Positions 7,736 through 15,694 of a stretch of 30,662 nucleotides of DNA are shown one piece after another. The DNA lies in IMG/VR virus record IMGVR_UViG_3300037087_000144, positions 1 to 30,662 of that record. One strand, given 5' to 3'. The notes below the pieces were generated by a model. The model ran no database searches. It was not told where the DNA came from and worked only from the letters and a program-made list of their open reading frames with translations. The DNA is from a virus. Each line of letters begins with the position of its first letter. The first letter of the stretch is position 1. The position numbers and the translations under genes were made by a program.

Positions 7736-7750
7736 GCAAAAATATCTTGA
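7736..7750 (+). promoter_or_regulatory. Candidate promoter motif before first tail tube gene
   Basis: GCAAAAATATCTTGA lies 36 bases before the tube start. It resembles GCAAATATAAATT before the sheath gene and GCAAAAATATTTA before the protease gene. The tube Shine-Dalgarno (GAAGGAG, 7757-7763) follows. The shared motif suggests a common promoter or processing element, but similar AT-rich strings also occur inside genes. Confidence 0.3.
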
Positions 7751-7771
7751 CGACTTGAAGGAGATTCTCAA

Positions 7772-8296
7772 ATGCCAGGATTCATAATTGGTGGTACAGG
7801 CGGTCCGGGTCCAAACCACATGGTCGAGACTCGAAGAAAGCACCGCTGGGTGTTTGAGACATTGGGACAAGCCGCTGCGGGTGAATTCAAATCACCTATC
7901 TTGCTGCTTCTGAAGGAAGCCAGCAGGCCGCATCCCACGGTTGAAGAGCCTGAGATGCACCACAACCAGGAAAAGGCTTACTTCGCTGGTAAGCATTCCT
8001 GGGAAGCCTGTAAGCTGGTCTGGTACGATGGTGAACAGCCGGATGATGTCGCCGAGGAGCTATGGAACTGGCTCAATGGAATTGTTGACATCAAGAACGT
8101 GACGGTCAAGCTGCCCAGCCAGTACAAGAAGGAAGGCAAGTTACAGATGCTCAAGGGTGATGGCACGCCCAATGAGACTTGGCAGATGTTTGGTTGTTGG
8201 TGCCAGGATATCAATTGGGGTGCTCTGGATTATACCGATACAGAGATTCAGCTGGTTGAGGTAACTATGAGATACGACCGTGCGTACCGAATGTAA
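7772..8296 (+). CDS. Tail tube protein (gp19-like), major copy
   Basis: A 174-residue protein of the T4 gp19 tail tube family, which polymerises as hexamer rings inside the sheath. The start (MPGFIIGGTGGPGPNHMVET) followed by RKHRWVFE, and the C-terminal TDTEIQLVEVTMRYDRAYRM, are typical of gp19-like proteins, and the length is close to T4 gp19 (163). It lies downstream of the sheath, as 18-19 in T4. AAGGAG precedes the ATG. Codons are C/G-rich like the sheath, unlike the paralogue that follows, so this copy is probably the main tube subunit. Confidence 0.88.
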   Translation: MPGFIIGGTGGPGPNHMVETRRKHRWVFETLGQAAAGEFKSPILLLLKEASRPHPTVEEPEMHHNQEKAYFAGKHSWEACKLVWYDGEQPDDVAEELWNWLNGIVDIKNVTVKLPSQYKKEGKLQMLKGDGTPNETWQMFGCWCQDINWGALDYTDTEIQLVEVTMRYDRAYRM

Positions 8297-8308
8297 TCGG
8301 GGGCGCGT

Positions 8309-8866
8309 ATGCCAGGTTTTGTCATTGGTGGTGCTGGGGATGGTCCAGCCAATACCGTAGAAACATTACGTCAGCATCGCTGGCTCATCCAACGCATGGG
8401 TCCTATTGGGCAAGCAAATCGATTAGTGGCAAGAGACATAACTTTACCGGAATTGAGAATTGAGCGTCAAGAGATTTTGGGTGGAATGATATGGTATAAG
8501 TTCGCCAAGGCAGTTAAATATGACGATGCGCAGGTAATCTTTTATGATACTGGTGACTTCCTAGGTGAAATTCAAGAATGGCAGAATGCAGTCTTCCAAT
8601 TAGCATCTGGTATCGGAACTCATTCACCTAGTGGTGGGTATAAGCAAGAATCTAAGTTTGATCTGTTGGATGGATCAGGGGCAACCATTAACTCATATAC
8701 TCTGAAGAATTCATGGCCAATTAATATATCACAGGGAAAGCTCACTTATACGGATACTGAGATAAAGATTGTAACTGTGACTTTGGCATATGATTGGGCC
8801 GAGGGCATAGATACGGCTAAGAACCCATCGGTTCCATCAAGTACACCTAATATCAATCTTGAGTAG
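8309..8866 (+). CDS. Second tail tube paralogue (gp19-like)
   Basis: A 185-residue paralogue of the preceding protein: MPGFVIGGAG at the start, TVETLRQHRWLIQRMG at 17-32, and LTYTDTEIKIVTVTLAYDWA near the C-terminus align in order with the first copy. It adds a Pro/Ser/Asn C-terminal tail of about 20 residues (AKNPSVPSSTPNINLE). Codons are more A/T-ending than in the first copy, suggesting lower expression or another origin. It may form a special ring at the tube end, a baseplate-proximal adaptor, or an alternative tube subunit. It is followed by the gp26-like gene. Confidence 0.82.
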   Translation: MPGFVIGGAGDGPANTVETLRQHRWLIQRMGPIGQANRLVARDITLPELRIERQEILGGMIWYKFAKAVKYDDAQVIFYDTGDFLGEIQEWQNAVFQLASGIGTHSPSGGYKQESKFDLLDGSGATINSYTLKNSWPINISQGKLTYTDTEIKIVTVTLAYDWAEGIDTAKNPSVPSSTPNINLE

Positions 8867-8906
8867 AGCGCATAAGAGTACATAAGTGTATTGAGGAGGA
8901 GTGATT

Positions 8907-9890
8907 ATGTCTGAGAAAGAAGTTCCGTTACCAGGTCAGAACGTACCGCCCAAAACCTCGAAGCCAGATGAGGTACAATCTCTGAAACCTCAAAGTGAAC
9001 TACCAGCTGGTGCGTCGGCGGCTGAAGTCGTAAGCTTTGTGTTGAGTAAGAGTCAGGAAGAGCTGCTTCCTTGGGAAGATATAGTACTCCCTAGCCAGGG
9101 GTTATATTATGGCAATCAGATCCCCGGTGGTAAGGTCAGAGTAAGGCCAATGGGGTTGATGACAGATAAGATTCTGGCTACACCGCGATTAGCGCAAAGT
9201 GGTCAGGCGCTGGATGAGGTATACAAGCGGTGCGTTGATATGAGCAATTTCGATCCGCTGGATCTGTTGGTCGGTGATAGAGTGTTCATTCTGTTTGTCC
9301 TGCGTGGTATCACGCATGGCAATCTTTATGAGTTTATGTTGAAGTGTCCCAATGAGGCGTGCGGTGCGAATAGTTCGCACACATATGACCTGAACGCGAC
9401 GGCATTGACTGTCAAGCCTCCGAAGCATATGTCTGAGCCTGTTAGGGTAGTACTCCCGTATCTCTCTGAGTTTACCAAGCGTGATTTTTATGTTGATGTT
9501 CGGTTTATGCGTGGGCGCGATACCCAGATCATGAGTCAGAAGAGGAAATTTGTCGAGAAAGCTGTTGGTCAGACTGCCAGGCCCAAGAGTCAGCAGCAGG
9601 ATGATTCGCCGAGGCCGACTCGTCAGACGATTATTGATCAGACGCTTGAGGAGAACCTGAATCTGCTTATTATTAACGCGAATGGTGTGACTGATAGACA
9701 TGCTATCGCACAATTAGTAACAGGGATGCATGGTCGCGATACAGCTACCATTCGCGGGGTTATTAGAGATGAAGCACCTGGGCTGGATACTGAGATATAT
9801 GTGACTTGTCCTGAGTGTGGCACGGATATTGAGATGGAGTTGCCGATTACGGACTCCTTTTTTCGTCCAAAAAACAATTCAAGAGTGTGA
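8907..9890 (+). CDS. Baseplate hub / tail assembly protein, gp26-like
   Basis: A 327-residue protein resembling the T4 gp26-type baseplate family. The recognisable element is IVLPSQGLYYG (residues 59-69) followed by VRVRPMGLMTDKIL, the family's LPSxGxxY plus basic beta-strand signature. The mid-region has a cysteine pair C147 and C152, and the C-terminus has C301-x2-C304, which together could bind one zinc ion. In T4 gp26 is needed to assemble the baseplate hub. The ATG at 8907 has GGAGGA six bases upstream; a GTG at 8901 overlaps that site and was rejected. The 3' end contains A AAA AAC in phase and overlaps the frame of the next ORF. Confidence 0.65.
   Translation: MSEKEVPLPGQNVPPKTSKPDEVQSLKPQSELPAGASAAEVVSFVLSKSQEELLPWEDIVLPSQGLYYGNQIPGGKVRVRPMGLMTDKILATPRLAQSGQALDEVYKRCVDMSNFDPLDLLVGDRVFILFVLRGITHGNLYEFMLKCPNEACGANSSHTYDLNATALTVKPPKHMSEPVRVVLPYLSEFTKRDFYVDVRFMRGRDTQIMSQKRKFVEKAVGQTARPKSQQQDDSPRPTRQTIIDQTLEENLNLLIINANGVTDRHAIAQLVTGMHGRDTATIRGVIRDEAPGLDTEIYVTCPECGTDIEMELPITDSFFRPKNNSRV
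9869..9875 (+). other. Candidate programmed frameshift site (A AAA AAC)
   Basis: Five codons before the gp26-like stop the message reads CCA AAA AAC, so the canonical slippery heptamer A AAA AAC lies in the correct phase, and a T6 run precedes it at 9858-9863. The downstream ORF is in the +1 (equivalently -2) frame. A +1 slip on AAA would fuse the two proteins (RPK then TIQECESEW). A simple -1 slip adds eleven residues and stops at 9908-9910. Confidence 0.4.
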
Positions 9891-9909
9891 GAGTGAGTGG
9901 GAACACTTG

Positions 9910-10086
9910 ATGGAGCAGTCATTCCTCCTGAAGTATCATGGGGGATATGACTTACTGGAGCAGGCTAACATGCCTGCCGAAGAACGCGCTTGGAATATTA
10001 GGCGTATTGATAAGGAAATTAAAGATACGAACAAGAGACAGCAGGAGTCGAAACAATCCCAGCCGCATCATCCGAATATTAAATGA
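9910..10086 (+). CDS. gp51 / tail chaperone-like small protein
   Basis: A 58-residue protein from the ATG at 9910. The pattern SFLLKYHGGYDLLEQANMPA followed by EERAWNIRRIDKEI is the same kind seen in small proteins encoded after gp26-type genes in T4-like phages and in tail assembly chaperones (a short aromatic-Gly helix, then MP-x-x-x-R-x-W). The frame is open upstream to 9817 inside the gp26-like gene, and the ATG lacks a good Shine-Dalgarno. Translation may therefore depend on coupling or frameshifting from the upstream gene. Its stop overlaps a further possible start at 10083. The role is inferred from position and pattern. Confidence 0.6.
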   Translation: MEQSFLLKYHGGYDLLEQANMPAEERAWNIRRIDKEIKDTNKRQQESKQSQPHHPNIK

Positions 10087-10121
10087 CAATTCAAAAATAT
10101 CTTAGGTTTGGAGTGCTACTA

Positions 10122-11114
10122 ATGTCGCGTCATCATCATGACGATGAGTGCCAAGAAGTAACGGCGAATCCATTGCCACGAGTGAGCGGTCGTCTTGGAA
10201 GCCCGATTGACCTGAATATTACATTTTACAAGGATGGGATTCCTACTGACCCATGGGCAATACGAAAAGTAACTATTTATAGATCAGCAGTTCAACCAGA
10301 GAATATAATCGCAGAATTTCCGATAGTATCAATATGCGAACCAAATTACCCATTTCCGCTTGCACGTGAACAGTGTGAACCACCACCAGACCCATGCCCG
10401 TGTCCACACACAGAGGGCACTGAGCCGCCGATTCGCATTAAACCAGGTATCTTCCATCTGATATGGGACGTGCCGACAGTTGGGATACCTACACCAGATA
10501 TCTTTTTCGATGTGTGGAGTTTTTTCCCGGTTGAACCACCTTGTCCACCTTGTGGGTCAGATGGAACAGAACCTCCGTGTACAGAGCCACCTGAACCAGA
10601 AATATGCCCAGAGTACGAGGAGGGAGAGGAGCATCATAGGCACCACCATCATCACCATCACCACAAATGTGTTGATGATGAAACGCTGATGCAGCATGTG
10701 TGTCAGCGTTTCTGGTTATATCCAGATAGTTATTATACCGATTCTGGCCTGGAAAACATCCGTCTTGGTTTTGAGGCGATGGATGATAAATTTACGCAGC
10801 CAGAAGTCAGAACTCTAGAAGTTGGTATAATGCCGCTTCCATTGTATGATTATAATTATAATTTGGTTGCTCCTATCATCCCCAATCTTAAGGCGACGAT
10901 ATCGATCATGACTGATCAATGTGAGATTTTGATCTGTAATGAACCTATGAAGATTGGGATTAGGCAAGGAACATTCCGGTCTAACCCATTCGTTCTGCAA
11001 TATCTCTTTAACACAATGCGTGTGTTGCGTGGTTCATATAAGTATCAGGTCACATTAAGGCTTCCGAATGGCGAGACCAGAACTAGCCCTCGTTTCGCGT
11101 TACAGGTGTCATAA
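10122..11114 (+). CDS. His/Cys/Pro-rich hypothetical virion protein
   Basis: A 330-residue protein of unknown family. The N-terminus is MSRHHHDDEC. Residues 15-90 form a beta-rich domain (GSPIDLNITFYKDGIPTDPW). About 90-165 are Cys/Pro-rich, with CPCPH, PPCPPCG and PPCTEPPEPEICPE. Then comes an acidic EYEEGEE stretch and a natural histidine run HHRHHHHHHHHK (10632-10667). A second folded region follows, including a Tyr-rich LPLYDYNYNL segment, and it ends in GSYKYQVTLRLPNGETRTSP, like an Ig-type beta strand pair. The ATG at 10122 is preferred because GGAG lies eight bases upstream; an ATG at 10083 overlaps the previous stop. The His and Cys clusters suggest metal binding. Confidence 0.7.
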   Translation: MSRHHHDDECQEVTANPLPRVSGRLGSPIDLNITFYKDGIPTDPWAIRKVTIYRSAVQPENIIAEFPIVSICEPNYPFPLAREQCEPPPDPCPCPHTEGTEPPIRIKPGIFHLIWDVPTVGIPTPDIFFDVWSFFPVEPPCPPCGSDGTEPPCTEPPEPEICPEYEEGEEHHRHHHHHHHHKCVDDETLMQHVCQRFWLYPDSYYTDSGLENIRLGFEAMDDKFTQPEVRTLEVGIMPLPLYDYNYNLVAPIIPNLKATISIMTDQCEILICNEPMKIGIRQGTFRSNPFVLQYLFNTMRVLRGSYKYQVTLRLPNGETRTSPRFALQVS

Positions 11115-11797
11115 TGAGTAAGATCATATTGAATAATCGTGGCCTACGTAAGTTGGTTCCATATCTAGAGGAAAAGTACCCTACTTTACGTGATCAGTTG
11201 ATTATTGTTGATGATCATCTGAGGCTTGTTTCTGATCCTGATGTGGAGATCATTGTACGAGTCCCTGTTAGTGAGGCAACCGCACCAGTTACGCCAGTAG
11301 CAACATCAACCACGTCAACAACTACAGGAACTCCTGCCCCAAATCCAATGTCTACAGCGGCAGACCTAAATCCGCTCGACCCATCCAAGAAAGTACCGAA
11401 AGATGTTAAAATGCCACCTGAGAATCCAACAAAGAAAAATGTACAGGGCGCTCAGGGTAGAATGGCTATCACACAGGCAAGTTCGACTTCTGCTCCTGCT
11501 AAGGTGACACAACCAAATGCTGTGCCACAAGCACAGATTATGTCTAAGGGTCCTGGTGGTATATCACCAGCTGCGCAGGTAGGACGTGCCCCCCAGAAAG
11601 AAAAAATGGGTGCTGAGAAACAAGCTATGGCATCTTTGATATCATTAACACAACCAGGGAGCGCTGCGGCTAAAAGATTCGAGAAAGAGTTGCCATCTTC
11701 AGTTCAAAGGAAGCAAGCTAGGGCTGAGGGAGAGAAGGAGAAGGATGTAGAGCAAGCAATCACAGATTTAGCTGCTGCTATATCAGGCAGTAAATAG
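11114..11797 (+). CDS. Hypothetical protein with long disordered linker
   Basis: A 227-residue protein starting on the last base of the previous stop (TAATG). Residues 1-52 form a small folded domain (LRKLVPYLEEKYPTLRDQLI and a beta-strand pair ending EIIVRVPV). Residues 55-165 are low-complexity Thr/Ala/Pro/Lys linker. Residues 175-227 are predicted helical (AEKQAMASLISLTQPG, then EKEKDVEQAITDLAAAISG). The architecture fits a tether or adaptor in the virion or tail assembly machinery, but no known family was recognised. Confidence 0.65.
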   Translation: MSKIILNNRGLRKLVPYLEEKYPTLRDQLIIVDDHLRLVSDPDVEIIVRVPVSEATAPVTPVATSTTSTTTGTPAPNPMSTAADLNPLDPSKKVPKDVKMPPENPTKKNVQGAQGRMAITQASSTSAPAKVTQPNAVPQAQIMSKGPGGISPAAQVGRAPQKEKMGAEKQAMASLISLTQPGSAAAKRFEKELPSSVQRKQARAEGEKEKDVEQAITDLAAAISGSK

Positions 11798-11823
11798 CGT
11801 ATTTAAACTTTGGAGGAATTCAC

Positions 11824-12240
11824 ATGTATTACGATTTGAGAGATCCAATTCGTTCGAACATCATTGCACTTCTTTCTGAAGCCCCAATCAGAGGATCGGA
11901 TTCAGACAAGATAGTAGCCATCGGGAAAGCTTTGGACAATACCAAGCATGATCCATATTATGAGATAGATGAAAATTTGGCAAAGTTCGCCGCGTCTGTA
12001 ATGCAGGAAGTTACTATCAAGGGAAAGTTCGCGGCACCACTGCTGGAGGCAGTGATTAGGCTTAATAAACCAATGAAGGAAATACCGGCTGGTCAACCTA
12101 AGCCTACACCACAACCTTCGCCCGGTGCTCCTTCGCAGAAAGCTTCTCCTGTACCTCCGAAGCTTCCTGGCCCTCTTCAGCCAGTTACGCAGAATGATAC
12201 AAAGACAAAGCCCGACCAGAAAAAGAAGCCACCCAAATAA
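11824..12240 (+). CDS. Hypothetical helical protein with Pro-rich tail
   Basis: A 138-residue protein. Residues 1-85 are largely helical (YYDLRDPIRSNIIALLSEAP, then ENLAKFAASVMQEVTIKGKF), and the last 50 residues are Pro/Lys/Gln-rich and probably disordered. A strong Shine-Dalgarno TTGGAGGAAT (11811-11820) precedes the ATG. It shares with the upstream protein the plan of a small folded domain plus a disordered tail, so the two may work together. Function is not assignable. Confidence 0.65.
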   Translation: MYYDLRDPIRSNIIALLSEAPIRGSDSDKIVAIGKALDNTKHDPYYEIDENLAKFAASVMQEVTIKGKFAAPLLEAVIRLNKPMKEIPAGQPKPTPQPSPGAPSQKASPVPPKLPGPLQPVTQNDTKTKPDQKKKPPK

Positions 12241-12254
12241 GGGCGGTGAAGTGC

Positions 12255-13949
12255 ATGTTAGCCAGGATATTCGATAATCATCACATTTATCTTGAACAGA
12301 TCACTCAAGGTAGCGAAGAATCAATTATAGATTGGTTCAGCGTCAGAGAACCGAATGCATTCTTTGTCAAATCAGAACTATGGGATGGCTGGCACCGAAA
12401 GTATAACACGGTCAAGCAGCGTCTAGCCCTTCCATTTCTCAATGAGCTTCAGACATGTTGCGATGTCAAGGGAATACCGCTACAGATAAGTGATGAACGC
12501 CCAGCTCCAAAATACCCAGCTCCGCAGCCAGAACAGATAACTGAAACATTTCTAGATGGTGTAACTCTTGAGGAATATCAAGTTCGTATACTTAGAGCTA
12601 TTTGTTCCGAAGAGATTGGGATTATATCAGCAACTACTGGTTCAGGTAAAACAGAAATCATGTGTGGTATAGTAAAGATGTTTCGCTGTCCCACGGTCAT
12701 AATCACTGAACAGATCGTGGTTCTGGAGCAGATTGTGCAACGTCTTCAGCTTCGGAATGTGGTGCACAATAACGACATTGGGATGTTCTGCTATGGGAAC
12801 ATGCCGAATGGAAATATTGTGATCGTAGGCAGTATACAATCATTATCAACGCCGACAGTTCCTAAGAAGGATAAGGTTGGTGTAAACAGGAAAAAGCTTC
12901 TGAAGAAGGTCCATGAGTGGGCTGATCTGCAGGATGAATGTCTCTTAACCGTTTTCCCGCGAGTTCTGGCTGAGGCTCTATATGCCAATCCATCCGGAGC
13001 GTACCAGATTCAGGGCAAATATTACCTTCTTCTGAGAGATTATTATGTTGAGATGGAATATGAGCGTCAATTAGCAGCGTATAAGACTAGGATTACTAAT
13101 TGTCGGAAAATTCAGGATATGGTCAAAAAGTCTGATCTGATGTTGGTTGATGAATGTGACTTGGCGACTTCAGACCAGTATGGAATGATGTTCAGATATT
13201 ATTTTAATGGTAGAAGGCGGTATGGTTTCAGTGGGACACCCTTCGATTCGAAGAAACAAGTAAACAATATTAAGCTTAAGGAGAATCTTGGGAATATCAT
13301 CGGTGAAGCTGATAGGAACGAGGTGCAGAGTGCTGGGCGTATAGTACCAGTTCGATGTTATTTTATTGGTGTTGGGGTTGGTGGTGATAGGACTGATAGT
13401 CGCGCATTTGACATAGCCCTTAAGGAGGAAATTGAGGAAAACTCAGAATTTCATGAGTTGGTGGCTAATATTCCACGTGCTTTCCCGAATGATGGTACTC
13501 TAATCCTGGTCGATACATCAGTGGCTCTGGGTGTCATTTTGGAGTCTATGATTCCTGATTCTAAATTCATATTTGGGTCTACATCAAAACCCAAGCGTAG
13601 GAAAGTTATTGGTCAATTCGAGAGTAGAGAGTTGAAATGTTTAATAGGGAGCAAAATTCTTAAACGTGGACTTGATTTGAAAGGTGGTTGTGAGAATCTC
13701 GTTATCATTGGTGGTGGGGCTAAGTGGTCTGAATTTGACCAGAAGATCGGGCGTGCTGTCCGTTTGAACGAGCGCGGCTGGTCACGGGTGTTCTCGTTCT
13801 TCTTCTTTAATAACAAATATCTATATAAGCATTCCAAGGAAAATTTAAAGGCCGCTATTGATATGGGTTACCCGACTAAGGTAATCGTTAATGATAGAGA
13901 ATTAGATGGCGCAGGTTTTGTCCGTAGTCAATTCCGAATTCCAAAATAA
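12255..13949 (+). CDS. uvsW: Superfamily 2 helicase, UvsW-like
   Basis: A 564-residue DEAD/H-type helicase resembling T4 UvsW, an ATP-dependent branch-migration and RNA-DNA unwinding enzyme that shuts down origin-dependent replication and supports recombination. Residues below count from the ATG at 12255. A Q-motif-like LEEYQVRIL is near 105-113, Walker A ATTGSGKTE at 126-134, motif II VDECD at 298-302 (a variant DEAH box), motif III GFSGTPF at 324-330 and motif VI QKIGRAVR at 496-503. About 100 residues separate motif Ia from motif II, longer than usual. The N-terminal 100 residues resemble the extra UvsW substrate-binding domain. The ATG at 12255 follows GGTGAAG; an upstream GTG at 12246 is possible. 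Confidence 0.75.
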   Translation: MLARIFDNHHIYLEQITQGSEESIIDWFSVREPNAFFVKSELWDGWHRKYNTVKQRLALPFLNELQTCCDVKGIPLQISDERPAPKYPAPQPEQITETFLDGVTLEEYQVRILRAICSEEIGIISATTGSGKTEIMCGIVKMFRCPTVIITEQIVVLEQIVQRLQLRNVVHNNDIGMFCYGNMPNGNIVIVGSIQSLSTPTVPKKDKVGVNRKKLLKKVHEWADLQDECLLTVFPRVLAEALYANPSGAYQIQGKYYLLLRDYYVEMEYERQLAAYKTRITNCRKIQDMVKKSDLMLVDECDLATSDQYGMMFRYYFNGRRRYGFSGTPFDSKKQVNNIKLKENLGNIIGEADRNEVQSAGRIVPVRCYFIGVGVGGDRTDSRAFDIALKEEIEENSEFHELVANIPRAFPNDGTLILVDTSVALGVILESMIPDSKFIFGSTSKPKRRKVIGQFESRELKCLIGSKILKRGLDLKGGCENLVIIGGGAKWSEFDQKIGRAVRLNERGWSRVFSFFFFNNKYLYKHSKENLKAAIDMGYPTKVIVNDRELDGAGFVRSQFRIPK

Positions 13950-13960
13950 ATAAATGGTGT

Positions 13961-13996
13961 TGGAAGGCGTCAGGACGGCCTCTTCCATCATAAATA
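13961..13996 (+). promoter_or_regulatory. Hairpin and late-promoter-like box before sigma gene
   Basis: The 99-base gap after the helicase contains TGGAAG (13961-13966) paired with CTTCCA (13982-13987) around a GC-rich interior that can pair partly. It is followed by CATAAATA (13989-13996), one base from the T4 late element TATAAATA. The hairpin may act as a weak terminator or processing site and the box as a promoter for the sigma gene. There is no U tract. Confidence 0.3.
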
Positions 13997-14048
13997 ATTA
14001 CAAGGGGTGTTGTGTCTTCATACGGGGATACCACAGGTGATAGCAGAG

Positions 14049-15029
14049 ATGACTCAACACAGCAAAAAGAGTAAGGGACTTCGAGACGATGGGTCTCCGG
14101 GGAATGAATCTCCACCAGTTCCACCACCGATAATCATTCCAACGCCGCCATCTGATCCACCTATACCACCACCAGTGATTGACTTTGAAAGACGAGAAGG
14201 AGAACTAGCAAAGAACCACTATTTTGACAATGAGATGGTTGAACTGTTACTATATGACTACCTGGAGGGAGCATGCGTAGATGTTGCCCTTCGCGACAAG
14301 ATAATGGACCAGGCAGCAGAACTTATCAGACAGACGATCAAGACACACAACCTCTCACAGATATACCCAGGACATGATGACTCTTCAATAGGAGATCTTT
14401 TTCAGGTTGCCTGGTGCCAGATCGAATCAGTGTTATACAAATACGAAGCTCGCCCGCATTGTGTTTGCTGCTATAACGCTCTTAGACCGAACGAATCTCT
14501 TATTGTAGATGAATTCGTGTTCGCTGAGGAGGTTCTGAGGAAATTCAAACGTTGCCCGGTCTGTAGGGCTAAACTCATACGCAAGAATCTGCATTATAAG
14601 GGAAAGTCGAAGGTGTTCAATCTATGGTCACAGATAGCTCGTACTGTTATTTTGGCTCATATTAAGAAGGAGAATCGTGACCGGAAGAATGGGCCAGTAT
14701 TCCAGACACATCTGGAGCATAGGATTGTTCCGAAGGGGCATGTGTTGGATAGATTCTTGACCGAGGCCGAAGAGATTTGCAAATATAATGAGGATTACTT
14801 GTGTTTGCTAGAGGCGATCAAGCAATTATATGAGCAAGATGAACGGCCATATGAGGGTTTGATCGCCAAGCTGGTGGAGAGATCAGGGCTTTCGAGAACG
14901 ATGGTCACAGGGTTCCTGAAGATGCTACGTCTGAGGAGTCATGATTTCTCAGACTCGCCTGTGAATGAGGAACATGAGACCATGCGTCGAAAGAATACTG
15001 AGATCACTGATAACTCGGAGCAAGAATGA
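14049..15029 (+). CDS. Late sigma factor, gp55-like, with zinc insertion
   Basis: A 326-residue protein with the sigma region 2 signature of T4 gp55, which guides host RNA polymerase to late promoters. Residues 115-132 (GDLFQVAWCQIESVLYKY) match regions 2.1-2.2 and 186-213 (SKVFNLWSQIARTVILAH, then IKKENRDRKN) match regions 2.3-2.4, like the gp55 segment ending in FVQRIKKERKE. Between them an insertion of about 50 residues carries C138/C141 and C169/C172, a likely zinc ribbon. A helix-turn-helix-like LIAKLVERSGLSRTMVTGFL lies at 271-290. Residues 20-45 are Pro-rich. T4 gp55 has 185 residues. The start is uncertain: ATG 14049 follows AGGTGA by eight bases, but the frame is open to 14007. It overlaps the next gene by ATGA. 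Confidence 0.65.
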   Translation: MTQHSKKSKGLRDDGSPGNESPPVPPPIIIPTPPSDPPIPPPVIDFERREGELAKNHYFDNEMVELLLYDYLEGACVDVALRDKIMDQAAELIRQTIKTHNLSQIYPGHDDSSIGDLFQVAWCQIESVLYKYEARPHCVCCYNALRPNESLIVDEFVFAEEVLRKFKRCPVCRAKLIRKNLHYKGKSKVFNLWSQIARTVILAHIKKENRDRKNGPVFQTHLEHRIVPKGHVLDRFLTEAEEICKYNEDYLCLLEAIKQLYEQDERPYEGLIAKLVERSGLSRTMVTGFLKMLRLRSHDFSDSPVNEEHETMRRKNTEITDNSEQE

Positions 15030-15694
15030 GCGACATCTCAGAGGCAACTCCCAAATCTACACGCGAACGGGTCTATCGAACTCTCCGTAAGGACACAAGC
15101 CATCGTGACAGGCCAAGGAAGAAAACAATAGCACCATCCCTCCGCGCAGAAGTCGGAAAAACAGGTAACAATGACCCGCATCGTTGTAACCCCAGGTTAC
15201 ATAATGAAGCTATCCCTGAGAAGCTCAAGATTGCGGTAGTCTTCTTACGGGACAATATCAAGAAACCAGGTGAAGAGATCACAAATGCTGCTGAACTATT
15301 CAAGAGCAAGCCAGAATTGTTAGATTTAATCAAGCATCTAATCGCGACATCTATGGGTGGTTGGCAGCAAGGACAGGGATGTTTTGTCAATGATAGTGGT
15401 CGAACGGCTTACCCAGAGCATTGGTTGCTCTCTGAAGGTAGGCTTGTGCCAAAGGGAAAGAAGAAAGCTCCTGAGTATAATATTAACAAACTTCTTGAAA
15501 TCAAGGACATATTAGAGAAGGCCATTCTCCTGGAGGAGGCATCTGAGAAGATTGATCATGATGACCTGACTAATCAAGATTCAGCCGATGTATTCCATTT
15601 TGCTTTGAAGCTGTCTCTGGGTCAGTGTGATGTTGAAAGCATCCCGGAGCGTTTGCAGCCGTACGTGCTTGAGATGATGAGAGCAAATGAGTGA
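15026..15694 (+). CDS. Hypothetical protein between sigma and terminase
   Basis: A 222-residue protein of unknown family. The first 55 residues are basic and polar (RERVYRTLRKDTSHRDRPRK) and probably disordered or nucleic-acid binding. Residues 60-140 form an alpha/beta unit containing AVVFLRDNIKKPGEEI, a helix ELLDLIKHLIATSMGGWQQG, and the segment NDSGRTAYPEHWLL. The C-terminal 80 residues are helical and acidic. It overlaps both neighbours by ATGA-type junctions (15026-15029 and 15687-15694), so it is co-translated with the sigma factor and small terminase and may act in the late transcription or packaging complex. Confidence 0.7.
   Translation: MSDISEATPKSTRERVYRTLRKDTSHRDRPRKKTIAPSLRAEVGKTGNNDPHRCNPRLHNEAIPEKLKIAVVFLRDNIKKPGEEITNAAELFKSKPELLDLIKHLIATSMGGWQQGQGCFVNDSGRTAYPEHWLLSEGRLVPKGKKKAPEYNINKLLEIKDILEKAILLEEASEKIDHDDLTNQDSADVFHFALKLSLGQCDVESIPERLQPYVLEMMRANE

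Noticed and set aside
10632-10667. Histidine run as an engineered tag or vector contamination
   Set aside because: It is in the middle of a long phage gene, interrupted by Arg, with mixed codons and no vector-like sequence nearby.
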